This document shows positions 33,894 to 43,106 of a stretch of 64,000 nt of DNA, one piece after another; the stretch's first letter is position 1, and each line of letters opens with the position of its first letter. The notes under the pieces were generated by a model, which saw nothing but the letters and a program-made list of their open reading frames with translations, did not search any database and was not told the origin of the DNA. Origin of the DNA: Paenibacillus xylanilyticus (GTDB lineage: Bacteria; Bacillota; Bacilli; Paenibacillales; Paenibacillaceae); NCBI RefSeq assembly GCF_013359935.1, contig NZ_JABMCB010000206.1, positions 124,001 to 188,000 on the forward strand, written 5' to 3'. Made by a program: the position numbers and the translations under genes.

Positions 33894-34874
33894 TTATACA
33901 GAATCAGCGATAACCTCATTAACCTCAGGAGGGCTGTCTTGACCGAAAGCCGGCATATGACGCTCTAGCCAGTCCACTACATGCAAGCATACTTCTTCAC
34001 GATTGGTTTCGTGCAGCATCTCATGGCGTCCATCAGGATACAGGCGGTACTCCACATCATGAAGCTGAAGCTGCCTATATTGGGCGACCAGGTTATGGAC
34101 GCCTTTACCATGCAATCCCACCGGGTCCTGTTCCCCGGAGAAGAGGTACACCGGTTTATCTTTTGGGATTCGCTCCATATTCTCGGGCATATGAATTTCC
34201 AGCAGCAGCTTGAAAAAGTCACGAAAGAATCCGGCGGTACAGATGGCCCCGCATAATGGATCGTCGATAAATCGTTTGACTTCATCTGCATCTCGCGATA
34301 GCCAATCAAAAGGTGTGTTTGCCGGACGGAAGGCACGATTAAATCCGCCGAATACAATGGCATTGAGCAGCATACTCGGATGCGTGGCACCCTGAATACT
34401 ACATTGCATAACAGCAAGTTTTTCACCAAAACGGAGAAAGTTGCGCTTCCCATTGGTTCCGGACAAAATAAATGCATGGTAACGTTCATGTCCAGCATAC
34501 ATCAGATGCTGCACCAGGAACGACCCCATACTATGTCCCATCAGAAACAAGGGGACTCCCGGATGTTCCTTGGATGCGACCTCACCTAGATTGATCATAT
34601 CACTTGCCATCCAACGAAAGGCGTCTGCTCCGGCATTGCCGAGCAGTTTCGGATTCTCGACAGATTTCCCATGTCCTCGGTGGTCATTGGCGTAGACAGC
34701 ATACCCGTGACTGGTAAGACACTCGGCGAATTCTGCGTATCGTGCTGCGGTCTCGGCCATGCCGTGCGCAATTTGTACAACGCCTCTGATATCGCATTCC
34801 GGATCGGGAAGCCAGCGGTAGACATGAATACGGGTACCATCATTACCCACAAGGGCAAACGTAGATTCCTGCAT
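33894..34874 (-). CDS. Alpha/beta hydrolase, monoacylglycerol lipase/lysophospholipase type
   Basis: A 326-residue hydrolase with the serine hydrolase_4 layout. VVQIAHGMAETAARYAEFAE is the oxyanion/first block, YANDHRGHGKS the next, and LFLMGHSMGSFLVQHLMYAG holds the nucleophile Ser (near residue 115). FSGEQDPVG supplies the acid Asp and PDGRHEMLHE the His. No signal peptide is seen. Its likely substrates are monoacylglycerols or lysophospholipids, by family. It is transcribed leftward, 27 bp after manA, and probably shares its transcript. Confidence 0.92.
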   Translation of the reverse strand: MQESTFALVGNDGTRIHVYRWLPDPECDIRGVVQIAHGMAETAARYAEFAECLTSHGYAVYANDHRGHGKSVENPKLLGNAGADAFRWMASDMINLGEVASKEHPGVPLFLMGHSMGSFLVQHLMYAGHERYHAFILSGTNGKRNFLRFGEKLAVMQCSIQGATHPSMLLNAIVFGGFNRAFRPANTPFDWLSRDADEVKRFIDDPLCGAICTAGFFRDFFKLLLEIHMPENMERIPKDKPVYLFSGEQDPVGLHGKGVHNLVAQYRQLQLHDVEYRLYPDGRHEMLHETNREEVCLHVVDWLERHMPAFGQDSPPEVNEVIADSV

Positions 34875-34901
34875 CGTGTAACCCCTCCTTCACTGGTTTG
34901 A

Positions 34902-35879
34902 TTAAGGTAGATAAGAACGAAGAACTGTCGTATTGCCATCCAGCGTATAAGCTCCAAGATTGGCAGGCAGCAGGTAGCATTGTCCAGCGCTCAGTTCAAT
35001 TTTTTCCTGCGTATCATTGTCCCATTCCAAGGTTCCGTTCCCTTCACAAACTACGAGAATGGTGAAACTGTCAGCTTGGGTAGAGAGTTCCCACCGATCC
35101 GTAACAATTCCTTTTTCTACGACAAAATAAGGGCATTCCGCCAGCTTCAGCCATTCTCCAGGTGTCGCGTTATTGGTTTTCATTGTGGTAGCACCAGCGC
35201 CCTCATAAGCAGTCACATTCAAGGAATCTTCAACATGCAGCTCGCGTGGTTTTCCATCCAGTCCTGGGCGATTATAATCGTAGATCCGATAAGTTGTATC
35301 CGAATTTTGCTGGATCTCGGCAACGACCACTCCTGCGCACAGAGCATGTACCGTTCCGGCAGGGATGAAGAACGTATCTCCCGCTTCAACCGGTACTTGA
35401 CGGAGCGTATCCATCACGGTGCCATTCTCCAATGCTTCCTTCAGCACCGCACGATCGACTCCTTCGTTTAAACCATAGATGATGTGCGCTCCCGGTTTCG
35501 CGTCCAGCACATACCACATTTCCGTTTTGCCAAGCTCGCCTGGAGGAAGGGCTTCATAATCATCAGTAGGATGAACCTGTACGGATAGATCATCATTGCA
35601 GTCCAGCAGTTTGATCAAGAGGGGGAAGCGTCCGCCTTTTTCAGATACACCTTTTGTTCCGAGCCACGAAGTGCCTAGCTGTTCCCGCACTTCATCCAGA
35701 CCTTTACCAGCAAGTTCGCCATTAATGACTTTGGTTGTACCGTTAGGATGATCTGCAATCATCCATCCTTCTCCAATATGTCCTTCAGGTGGTGTCAGAC
35801 CGAATTGCTCCAGCGCCCGACCTCCCCATACACGTTCCTTAAACTCGGGTTGAAATTGTAGTGGGTATGGCTTAGACAT
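34902..35879 (-). CDS. manA: Class I mannose-6-phosphate isomerase
   Basis: A 325-residue Zn-dependent isomerase that interconverts mannose-6-phosphate and fructose-6-phosphate. The metal site is visible as SVQVHPTDDYEA (about residues 98-109) with TEMWYVLDAKPGA next, and FIPAGTVHALCAG (about 170-182) holds the second His block. Length is that of short Bacillus-type ManA/Pmi enzymes. The ATG at 35879 follows AGAGGAGAG. It is the first gene of a short leftward unit with the lipase-like hydrolase. Confidence 0.95.
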   Translation of the reverse strand: MSKPYPLQFQPEFKERVWGGRALEQFGLTPPEGHIGEGWMIADHPNGTTKVINGELAGKGLDEVREQLGTSWLGTKGVSEKGGRFPLLIKLLDCNDDLSVQVHPTDDYEALPPGELGKTEMWYVLDAKPGAHIIYGLNEGVDRAVLKEALENGTVMDTLRQVPVEAGDTFFIPAGTVHALCAGVVVAEIQQNSDTTYRIYDYNRPGLDGKPRELHVEDSLNVTAYEGAGATTMKTNNATPGEWLKLAECPYFVVEKGIVTDRWELSTQADSFTILVVCEGNGTLEWDNDTQEKIELSAGQCYLLPANLGAYTLDGNTTVLRSYLP

Positions 35880-36091
35880 CGTAATCTCTCCTCTAGTATA
35901 TGAAGTGGTGAATCGCTTTAATCAAATCCATGCCTGTGCATTCCGGATTGTATACGGTTGCAGCAGCCAAATATGTAAAGCACGCATCGTCATAGTAAAC
36001 GAGCCAAGGTTAGAGCTTGGCCCATATTCATGCACAGCGATGTCGTGCTATTTAATGTGTTTATTTTATGGCATTTGGAGAGTAAAGGAAA

Positions 36092-36676
36092 TTACTTTTT
36101 CTCAATACCAATCAGAAATGGAGAGGTTGCGCGCTGCAGCTGGCGGTACATCACAACTTGTGCCTGGTCTACAGGCAAAGCCGAACACCAGGCCAGTACT
36201 GCATCTGCCTCCTGTGCACCACCCTCATGGCCCGGATACAATACAGCTGTAATTATGCCGCGTGGTCGCAATAGGCCCAGTGCTGCTTCCAATGCCCCAA
36301 TCGTGCTGTCCGTTAGAGTAATAACAGAAGCATCCGCACCTTCGGCGGGCAGGTATCCCAAGTTGAACATGACTGCGCCCACTTGGCCCTGCCATTGCTC
36401 GGGAACAGCTTCAGCCATGCGGTCATGGCTTAACTCCATTAGGGAGATGGAACCGAGCTTCGTACCGTCTTCCTGTTTGCGAATTCGGGCTTGTGCCAGA
36501 GTCAGCGCTTGACTTTGAATATCGAAGCCGATCACCTGGCCGCGTTTGCCAACTTGCTGGGCCAAAAAAAGTGTATCCGCACCAGTCCCTACTGTGGCAT
36601 CGATCGCATAATCCCCAGGCTGCAAACGGGAGGATACCCATTGTTGGGCACAGCTTAGAACAGAAAGAAATCCCAT
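36092..36676 (-). CDS. Class I SAM-dependent methyltransferase (YtqB-like)
   Basis: A 194-residue methyltransferase of the rRNA-methylase-like YtqB family. The SAM site is AIDATVGTGADTLFLAQQVG (about residues 24-43), followed by VIGFDIQSQAL and VMFNLGYLPAEG. Length and blocks match YtqB. The ATG at 36676 follows GGAGGGGAG and is one base after the stop codon of the radical SAM gene, so they are translationally coupled. The open frame upstream overlaps that gene and is not used. The methyl acceptor is uncertain. Confidence 0.9.
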   Translation of the reverse strand: MGFLSVLSCAQQWVSSRLQPGDYAIDATVGTGADTLFLAQQVGKRGQVIGFDIQSQALTLAQARIRKQEDGTKLGSISLMELSHDRMAEAVPEQWQGQVGAVMFNLGYLPAEGADASVITLTDSTIGALEAALGLLRPRGIITAVLYPGHEGGAQEADAVLAWCSALPVDQAQVVMYRQLQRATSPFLIGIEKK

Positions 36677-36677
36677 T

Positions 36678-37631
36678 TTATGCTCCCCTCCAATATTTAC
36701 CCTGCCATGAATCGCGTAATCGCAGTTCCCGGTCAATGGAATTCAGCACTTCCCACTTTTTCATGGACCACATGGGACCAATCAGCAAATCACGCGGAGC
36801 ATCCCCAGTAAGGCGGTGCACAATCATGTCCGGTGGAAGCATCTCCAGCGTATCGACAATCAGTTTAATGTACTCGTCCTGTTCCAGGAAACGAAGAAGT
36901 CCGGCTTCATATTGTTTAACCATTGGCGTTTTGCGCATCAGATGAAGTAGATGAATCTTAATGCCCTGCACGTCCATATTGGCTACAGCACGTCCTGTAT
37001 CCAGCATCATTTCATGCGTTTCTTGAGGCAAGCCATAAATGATATGCGTACAAACGCGAATATTCCGTTTCCTCAGCTTCTCAACCGCTTCTTCATAACA
37101 TTTGGTATCGTGCGCACGGTTAATGAGCGTCGAAGTGGACTCGTGAATGGTTTGAAGCCCCATTTCAACCCACAGGTATGTACGCTCATTCAGTTCGGCC
37201 AAGTAATCGACAACATCATCTGGCAAACAATCCGGCCTTGTGGCAATGGAGAGACCAACGACGCCAGGCTGCTGTAAAATGACTTCAAAATACTCACGCA
37301 GTTCTTCAACAGGAGCGTATGTGTTCGTGTAGGCCTGAAAGTAACCGATGTATTGGGCCGTTGGCCACTTCAGATGCTGTTTATCTCTAATTGTATTAAA
37401 TTGAGTGACCAGATCATCCCGTCTGCTGCCGGCAAAATCGCCTGATCCCCGGGCGCTGCAGAAGGTACATCCGCCTTTGGCAATCGAACCGTCACGGTTC
37501 GGACAGGTAAATCCCGCGTCAAGCATAACCTTGAACACTTTATTGTTAAACTCGTTTCGCATCTCATAATTCCAGGTATGGAATCGTTTATCTCCCCAGG
37601 AAAGAGGAGTTTGTATTGCAGGTGCATTCAT
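36678..37631 (-). CDS. Radical SAM protein, TIGR01212 family (YtqA-like)
   Basis: A 317-residue radical SAM protein. The iron-sulfur ligands follow the TIGR01212 pattern C-x11-C-x2-C: CPNRDGSIAKGGCTFC at about residues 41-56. RNEFNNKVFKVMLDAGFTCP precedes it, and SIATRPDCL and THIIYGLPQET are later conserved blocks. It lies in a conserved pair with the YtqB-like methyltransferase, suggesting a shared RNA or tRNA modification role by inference. I use the ATG at 37631, ten bases after AAAGGAG; a TTG at 37637 is an alternative. Confidence 0.93.
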   Translation of the reverse strand: MNAPAIQTPLSWGDKRFHTWNYEMRNEFNNKVFKVMLDAGFTCPNRDGSIAKGGCTFCSARGSGDFAGSRRDDLVTQFNTIRDKQHLKWPTAQYIGYFQAYTNTYAPVEELREYFEVILQQPGVVGLSIATRPDCLPDDVVDYLAELNERTYLWVEMGLQTIHESTSTLINRAHDTKCYEEAVEKLRKRNIRVCTHIIYGLPQETHEMMLDTGRAVANMDVQGIKIHLLHLMRKTPMVKQYEAGLLRFLEQDEYIKLIVDTLEMLPPDMIVHRLTGDAPRDLLIGPMWSMKKWEVLNSIDRELRLRDSWQGKYWRGA

Positions 37632-37809
37632 CTTCAAGGTGCTCCTTTGGCTGCCGCATTCCTTCTTGGAAGTGACATGTGTTTATCTATTCACGTGATA
37701 GAACGGATCCTCAAATCCGTGTCTCCATGGACTTTATCCATTGTATCAAAAAACTCAAAAAAAGGGGAATTCGAACGCAAAAATAGACTGTAAAATCAAG
37801 GTTTTCCCC

Positions 37810-37838
37810 TTGCTAAAGTTTACACCTTGTGTTATATT
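37810..37838 (+). promoter_or_regulatory. Promoter of the 66-residue protein gene
   Basis: TTGCTA (37810-37815), 17-base spacer, TATATT (37833-37838). It lies about 95 bp before the ATG at 37936. No other element is seen in the 300-bp gap between 37632 and 37935. Confidence 0.5.
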
Positions 37839-37935
37839 TAACTTAACGTCAGACAGCATCCAATGGGTACTACTCATCATAGCATTTGAATCAAAATTGA
37901 CGTCATGGACCATACTATACCGTGAGGTGATATGA

Positions 37936-38136
37936 ATGAATTCCCAAGTTAAAAACAGTAATCTTCATCATGTTTCAGTAGAACTGACGGCAGAAGAGGC
38001 ACTGGCCTTGACAGGTGTTCGTTTCAATGGCAATCCAAAAGTGGAAGCGGCTGCAAGACAAAAAGTCCGCAATGCTTTCGAAAAGACATTTGATTTTTCA
38101 CACCAAGATAAGGTAGACTATGAACTATTAAAGTAG
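37936..38136 (+). CDS. Small conserved-looking protein (66 aa)
   Basis: A 66-residue soluble protein of unknown function: VELTAEEALALTGVRFNGNP, then KVEAAARQKVRNAFEKTFDF. It has no Cys, signal or membrane segment. GAGGTGA five bases before the ATG at 37936, an upstream promoter and a strong terminator (38167-38215) frame a complete single-gene unit, so it is probably real. Confidence 0.72.
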   Translation: MNSQVKNSNLHHVSVELTAEEALALTGVRFNGNPKVEAAARQKVRNAFEKTFDFSHQDKVDYELLK

Positions 38137-38166
38137 TTGGACCCCAATTCCAAATAAATCGAAGAG

Positions 38167-38215
38167 GGAATCTTTGAGATTTGCCCCAAGTGGCAGATCC
38201 GAAGATTCCTTTTTC
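38167..38215 (+). terminator. Terminator of the 66-residue protein gene
   Basis: GGAATCTT (38167-38174) pairs with AAGATTCC (38202-38209), with an inner pairing TGCC/GGCA, followed by T6. Confidence 0.85.
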
Positions 38216-38287
38216 ATTGCTCTTTACAATTGGCCGGTTCTTCGGCAAAATGAGTCTGAGACAAGTATGGACAAACGGAGGAATAAA

Positions 38288-39037
38288 ATGCGTTTACGTG
38301 GCAGAAAAGGGATTCGGGAAAATCTGGAGGAGCAAGTGGATCTCGTTGTTCTGGATCCCAAACAGTTCAAGGGGAAATGGTCTGAACTGTTTGGCAATGA
38401 CCACCCGATCTTTGTTGAATTTGGCATGGGTAAAGGTCAATTTATCAGCCAAATGAGTTATAAATATCCGCAATACAATTTTATCGGCATTGATATGTAT
38501 GATGAACTGGTGCGCCGGGCAAGTGAAAAGGCTCGTAATGCGTGGAGTCAGGCCGATGTGGAAACCCCGCCCAATGTGAAGCTTGTACTGGCGAACATTG
38601 AACAGATCGAGGATGTATTTGAAACGGGAGAGCTGGAACGAATTTATTTGAACTTCAGTGATCCATGGCCAAAAGCCAAGCATGCACGCCGACGTTTGAC
38701 GCATCTGCGTTTTTTGAAGAAATACACGGAATTGCTTAACAGCAAGGGACAAATTCATTTCAAAACCGATTCGGAGACATTGTTCGAGTTCTCACTTAAC
38801 GCAATTGCCGACTTTGGTCTGCAAATGACCAATCTGTCCCTCAACCTTCACCGTGATGGATTGAATGAAGAGCATGTCATGACCGAATACGAGCAAAAAT
38901 TCATGGGTAAAGGCATGAACATCCATCGTGTGGAAGTGATCGTAGGCGAAGAAGCGCTGCGTGAGTATCAGCAAATGCGTCTGGACAAGTATAAAGTACG
39001 TGAAGCTTCGGATGAATCCGGAGACGATCAGGAGTAA
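38288..39037 (+). CDS. trmB: tRNA (guanine-N7-)-methyltransferase
   Basis: A 249-residue enzyme that methylates G46 of tRNA. Blocks: MRLRGRKGIRENLEE start, VEFGMGKGQFISQMS (SAM site, about residues 45-59), FIGIDMYDELVRRA, and the catalytic and tRNA-binding YLNFSDPWPKAKHARRRLTH (about 119-138), then HFKTDSETLFEFSL. The ATG at 38288 follows ACGGAGG; the open frame upstream crosses the preceding terminator. The C-terminal 30 residues (REASDESGDDQE end) are a charged extension. It is a single-gene unit. Confidence 0.97.
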   Translation: MRLRGRKGIRENLEEQVDLVVLDPKQFKGKWSELFGNDHPIFVEFGMGKGQFISQMSYKYPQYNFIGIDMYDELVRRASEKARNAWSQADVETPPNVKLVLANIEQIEDVFETGELERIYLNFSDPWPKAKHARRRLTHLRFLKKYTELLNSKGQIHFKTDSETLFEFSLNAIADFGLQMTNLSLNLHRDGLNEEHVMTEYEQKFMGKGMNIHRVEVIVGEEALREYQQMRLDKYKVREASDESGDDQE

Positions 39038-39045
39038 AAATGTAC

Positions 39046-39094
39046 AAGCGACACAGTGAGGAAGGATTCGTCTGCCTCGTGTGTCGCTTTATTT
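39046..39094 (+). terminator. Terminator of trmB
   Basis: AAGCGACACA (39046-39055) pairs perfectly with TGTGTCGCTT (39080-39089), with additional inner GAGG/CCTC pairing, followed by a T-rich tail. Confidence 0.85.
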
Positions 39095-39276
39095 GTTCGT
39101 AATTCGTGTGATAAAAAATGGATATGCTGCTGTCTCATTGACAATGTCAGTATAGATTTGTTTGGCTACGCACGTTTTGCCTGTCTTCGGGCAATCAATG
39201 AGCTGCCGTTCTGTACTTCGTATTCGAAGTCGGCAGGCATTACAGTAATTTGTATTTTATTGCATCCATAAAGACC

Positions 39277-39312
39277 AAAAAAAGGCACCTTCGATTGAAG
39301 GCACCTTTTTTT
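39277..39312. terminator. Bidirectional-type terminator before the GT28 gene end
   Basis: A7-GG and CCTTC arms mirror GAAGG and CC-T7 with a two-base internal mismatch and loop GATT. T-runs on both strands suit the end of the leftward GT28 gene. Confidence 0.75.
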
Positions 39313-39360
39313 CTATGCATATGTGCACACGGCTTGTTTGTCGCAGTCCATTCATGGCAA

Positions 39361-40503
39361 TCAGGCCTGATCCGGCTGAAATGGCCTCAGATCCAGAAGA
39401 TCGATGATGCTTTGTGCACTTTCCATCGGACGATATTTGGCGATCTGTGCCAAATGGCGTTTGCGTTTGCGAACGATGTCGGGATATTTATGTACCAATT
39501 TGTTCATCCATTTGACCACAACATCAAGGGAAGTAATCGGCTCTCCCAGTCCTCTGGCTGTAAAGTATTGAACATTCTCTTCTTCCTGACCCGGAATGGG
39601 ATTATGGAACAACATCGGAATGCCTTTGGCAAGACCTTCGGTGCAGGTCATTCCACCGGGCTTAGTGATAAGCAGATCGGATACTTCCATTAATTTGTCC
39701 ACTTCTTTGGTGTAACCGATAATGTGAATGTTTTCCTTCCGATATTGCGTATTCTGTTCCATGCTGATCCGGATTTTGTCATTCCGTCCGAGACAGAAAA
39801 TGATCTGAATATCATTGTGCCATCTAGTCAGAAGCTTATTAACAACTTCGTCACTTAGCATTCCCCAGCCGCCGCCCATAACAAGAACGGTGGGCATATC
39901 TTTCAGGTTGAACTTGTTGCGAATCTCATCCCGGCCCGGATGTTCCCAGAAGTTGGGATGAACCGGGATGCCTGTAACTCGTATTTTGTCTGCGGAAACT
40001 CCGCGAAGCATTAGTTTGGACTTTACCTCATCTGTAGATACCAGATACAGGTCCACTTCGGGACTGATCCATGTGCCATGAGCGTCATAATCTGTAATGA
40101 CAGTGCAGAGCGGCACTTGAACCCCCAGACGCTTCAATCTGGATATGACGGCACTCGGAATCGGGTGTGTGCATACAATGGCATTTGGACGCAGCTGCCG
40201 TACGATGCTGCGTGTATGAGTGTAAAACAGCTTGTGCAGCGCCAGTGTAGTCAATCGGTTTAATGACTTTTTATATTGATGCCTGTATACGTATCCTACA
40301 AGTTTGGGTTGGTTGATTACCGTTTTTTTGTATGCCGTAATAATGAGTGGTGCAACTCTGGGATTCAGAAAACTTCCGAGCTCAAGCACTTTGGTTTGTA
40401 CTTCCGGAGAGAGCTTTCTCAAACTGCTGGACAGTGCATAGGCAGCTTGCGTATGACCTGCTCCAAAGCCTTCGGATAGTAGTAATACTCGTTTTTTTTC
40501 CAC
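39361..40503 (-). CDS. GT28 glycolipid glycosyltransferase (MGDG synthase/UgtP-like)
   Basis: A 380-residue glycosyltransferase. The N-terminal MGDG-synthase-type domain begins RVLLLSEGFGAGHTQAAYAL, with VCTHPIPSAVISRLKRLG and VITDYDAHGTW. The C-terminal GT28 domain has VLVMGGGWGM (about residue 210) and SDLLITKPGGMTCTEGLAKG (about 291-310), the nucleotide-sugar-binding block. By family it adds glucose or galactose to diacylglycerol to make membrane glycolipids or the lipoteichoic acid anchor, acting at the inner membrane face. It is leftward and follows the PAP2 gene by 50 bp. Confidence 0.92.
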   Translation of the reverse strand: MEKKRVLLLSEGFGAGHTQAAYALSSSLRKLSPEVQTKVLELGSFLNPRVAPLIITAYKKTVINQPKLVGYVYRHQYKKSLNRLTTLALHKLFYTHTRSIVRQLRPNAIVCTHPIPSAVISRLKRLGVQVPLCTVITDYDAHGTWISPEVDLYLVSTDEVKSKLMLRGVSADKIRVTGIPVHPNFWEHPGRDEIRNKFNLKDMPTVLVMGGGWGMLSDEVVNKLLTRWHNDIQIIFCLGRNDKIRISMEQNTQYRKENIHIIGYTKEVDKLMEVSDLLITKPGGMTCTEGLAKGIPMLFHNPIPGQEEENVQYFTARGLGEPITSLDVVVKWMNKLVHKYPDIVRKRKRHLAQIAKYRPMESAQSIIDLLDLRPFQPDQA

Positions 40504-40553
40504 GCTTGCTTCACCTGTTCCTGCTAGGTTTTCCTTAGTCTAACATATCCGCT

Positions 40554-41081
40554 TTAAGTCCATAATGCAACTGTTGCAAGTGCGACTAAAGTACCGATTG
40601 TAGCCCCTGCGAGCACATCCGAAGGATAGTGCAATCCCAGATAAATTCGGGAGAATCCGACAATCAGCGCAACCGGCAGCAGCAGCATCAGCAAATAAGG
40701 TTCCATAGCCATAAACGGTACGGTTACTGAGAAGACAGCGGTTGTATGACCTGAAGGAAATGAGTGGTCCGTCAGGGGATTGCGGAATGTAATCGTATCC
40801 GGCATGGCCAGATAAGGCCGGATGCGGGGATACAGCCTTTTGGCAATCGCCACGGGAATATGGCTGACAGCCAGTGCGATGCAGGCCTGAAGACCCGTCG
40901 TATTCCAAGGAGCTGGAGCGAGCAGCCATACCAATAAGGATACAGCAATAGAAAAGGTTGCTCCGCCCAGATGGGTGAGATAATACAGCCAAAAATTCAT
41001 AAATCGATTATGAAGTCGACCATTAATCCACATAAACACGTTGCGATCATACTCTTGAAACTTAACGAATAAACGGCTCAT
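40554..41081 (-). CDS. PAP2-family membrane phosphatase
   Basis: A 175-residue membrane protein with the three PAP2 motifs: KRLYPRIRP (motif 1, about residues 84-92), PSGHTTAVF (motif 2) and SRIYLGLHYPSD (motif 3). Five or six hydrophobic segments are present. Such enzymes dephosphorylate undecaprenyl pyrophosphate or phosphatidate-type lipids. It lies upstream of the GT28 glycolipid glycosyltransferase, a sensible pairing for lipid or envelope metabolism. Confidence 0.93.
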   Translation of the reverse strand: MSRLFVKFQEYDRNVFMWINGRLHNRFMNFWLYYLTHLGGATFSIAVSLLVWLLAPAPWNTTGLQACIALAVSHIPVAIAKRLYPRIRPYLAMPDTITFRNPLTDHSFPSGHTTAVFSVTVPFMAMEPYLLMLLLPVALIVGFSRIYLGLHYPSDVLAGATIGTLVALATVALWT

Positions 41082-41780
41082 GTTGGCCTCCTGCCAGTCA
41101 GGCCGCCCGAATTGGCGGCAGTATTTCCGGTATGTTTCCTGTGTCCGGTGTTGTCCTGATTACTATATAACCGTTTTTCGTGAAGTTCAGGTTATTTCAG
41201 GTATATGTTTATCATATTTTTAAATGTTGTCCTTTTCAAGAAGAAGACATGTGAACAACGTAAAATTCATGTTAAAGAGTGGTTAATCATCCAACTTAAC
41301 TTTTTGACTCGGACGAGCTAAAAAAGATACAATGATTCAACATGGCTGAAATGAGGTTAAAAAAATGTGAGTTTTATATTGAACTTTTTGGTGCCTGTTT
41401 GCGTTATTTAGGTAAAGCCTCTGGTTGGACAGTACTGGGTAATGAAAAAAGCAGGGACTTTAGAAATAAAAATCAAGCAAACGGCTGAAAATAAGATATA
41501 ACAGGCATGAATGCGAGGGTGCAGTATCACGAAGTGCCAATTCAGCGTTTAATGTTCACATTTCTGCTTCAGGAAGTGAAATTGCGGTTTTGACAAATGG
41601 CTGAAAAGCATCCAAAATCGATAAAGCAGCCAAATTGGTAGCAACCATGCTTGAAACACATGCGTAATTAACAAAAGACCAGGGTCATATTCTGCACATT
41701 ACAAAAAAACAAAGATGCAGAATCAGGTAGAGAAACGCTAAAGTAAACAGGGTTTGAAAAAAAGGGGGTAACAGAGAACG
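41082..41780 (+). other. 700-bp gap upstream of the GT2 gene
   Basis: No open frame of convincing quality and no RNA family are recognised. It is AT-rich. GGCTGAAA, or GGCTGAA followed by A, recurs at 41344, 41483 and 41599 without regular spacing. A TTGACA lies at about 41590 but lacks a good -10. A long 5' leader or small RNA is possible but not demonstrated. Confidence 0.35.
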
Positions 41781-43019
41781 ATGTTGGACGCTATATTCGT
41801 CACGATGCAGGTCATATTGGCACTGCTAGCCGTGTACCAATTCACGTTTTCGCTGTTCGGTCTGTATAAGAAAAAGAAAAAGAAACATTATCCTGCGACA
41901 AAGTCATTCGCTGTACTCGTTGCAGCGCACAATGAAGAACAGGTCATTGGTGCGTTGATGGAAAACCTGAAACAACTCGATTATCCGGAAGATCTGTACG
42001 ATGTATTTGTTATCTGCGATAACTGTACGGATGGTACGGCTCAGATCGTCAGAGAACATGGCTTGAATGCATGCGTGCGTACAAACGCCGACCTGAGAGG
42101 TAAAGGCTACGCGATTGAATGGATGCTTAAGTATCTGTGGAAATTGCCGCGTCAGTACGACGCCGTTGTGATGTTTGATGCCGATAACCTGGTTGATCGC
42201 AATTTCTTGCTTGAGATGAATAACGACTTGTGCAACGGTTCGCGTGTTATTCAAGGTTATATCGATACGAAAAATCCAGAGGATTCCTGGATTACTGCAG
42301 CTTATGGCGTATCGTACTGGTACATCAACCGTTTGTGGCAATTGTCCCGTCACAACCTGAACATGGCCAACTTCCTTGGCGGTACAGGTATGTGCTTTGA
42401 AACGAACTTGCTGAAGGAAATCGGCTGGGGCGCTACGAGCCTGGTTGAGGACTTGGAGTTTACGATGCGCAGTGTGCAGCGTAACGTATATCCCGTATTT
42501 AACTATGATGCAAAAGTATTCGATGAAAAGCCTTTGACATTCAAAGCTTCGGCCAGACAGCGTCTGCGCTGGATGCAAGGCCACTTTACGGTTGCGCGGA
42601 GATATTTCTTCCCGCTGCTGTGGCAAAGTATCAAGGAAAGAAGTTTGGTCAAATTTGACCTTGCAGTATATGGAGTGAACGTATACGTTGTATTGCTGAC
42701 CTTCCTGATGACAGCTGTTATGTGGGTTGATACTGCCATATTCAGTGGTCCGCACATCGCCAACATCTACGGTTACTTCCCATTATGGGTAGGATTCGTT
42801 GCCATCGGTTTGAACATTCTCACGTTCCTGCTGTCGATGGCACTGGAGAAGGTCACTTTTGCGAAAGTGTATCTGTATCTGATTGTGTTCCCGATTTATC
42901 TGTTATCTTGGTATCCAATTACGTTCTATGCGTTCTTCACGCAGAACAACAAGCAATGGAGTCATACCCAGCATACGCGTGTTGTACGTTTGGATGAGGT
43001 GCAGAGCAAGCAGGGATAG
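41781..43019 (+). CDS. Membrane-associated family 2 glycosyltransferase
   Basis: A 412-residue processive-type GT2. A first membrane segment (residues 5-28) leads into KKKKKK, then AVLVAAHNEEQVIGALMENL, FVICDNCTDGTAQIV, MFDADNLVDRNFL (the D-x-D) and VEDLEFTMR. The acceptor/processivity motif ARQRLRWMQGH (about residues 257-267) follows, and then four C-terminal membrane segments. This is the layout of hyaluronan/chitin/poly-GlcNAc-type synthases, so it probably makes or modifies an envelope polysaccharide. The ATG at 41781 follows AAGGGGG. It stands alone behind a long gap. Confidence 0.92.
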   Translation: MLDAIFVTMQVILALLAVYQFTFSLFGLYKKKKKKHYPATKSFAVLVAAHNEEQVIGALMENLKQLDYPEDLYDVFVICDNCTDGTAQIVREHGLNACVRTNADLRGKGYAIEWMLKYLWKLPRQYDAVVMFDADNLVDRNFLLEMNNDLCNGSRVIQGYIDTKNPEDSWITAAYGVSYWYINRLWQLSRHNLNMANFLGGTGMCFETNLLKEIGWGATSLVEDLEFTMRSVQRNVYPVFNYDAKVFDEKPLTFKASARQRLRWMQGHFTVARRYFFPLLWQSIKERSLVKFDLAVYGVNVYVVLLTFLMTAVMWVDTAIFSGPHIANIYGYFPLWVGFVAIGLNILTFLLSMALEKVTFAKVYLYLIVFPIYLLSWYPITFYAFFTQNNKQWSHTQHTRVVRLDEVQSKQG

Positions 43020-43071
43020 AATGGTAAATGGCTAAGAAACCAATGTTTTTAAGGAAATTGTTTAAAAGGTG

Positions 43072-43100
43072 TTGACTATAGTCAACAATGATGGTATAGT
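43072..43100 (+). promoter_or_regulatory. Promoter of infC-rpmI-rplT
   Basis: TTGACT (43072-43077), 17-base spacer, TATAGT (43095-43100). The -35 hexamer lies inside a perfect 16-bp palindrome, GTTGACTATAGTCAAC (43071-43086). The start point would be near 43107, giving a 207-base leader. Confidence 0.75.
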
Positions 43101-43106
43101 ATTCAA

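Noticed and set aside
39171..39245. 24-codon minus-strand frame MPADFEYEVQNGSSLIARRQ...
   Set aside because: Composition is protein-like, but there is no ribosome site and it lies between two terminators; too little support.
41340..41610. Three GGCTGAAA-like repeats in the GT2 upstream gap
   Set aside because: Irregular spacing and short length; likely chance in AT-rich DNA.
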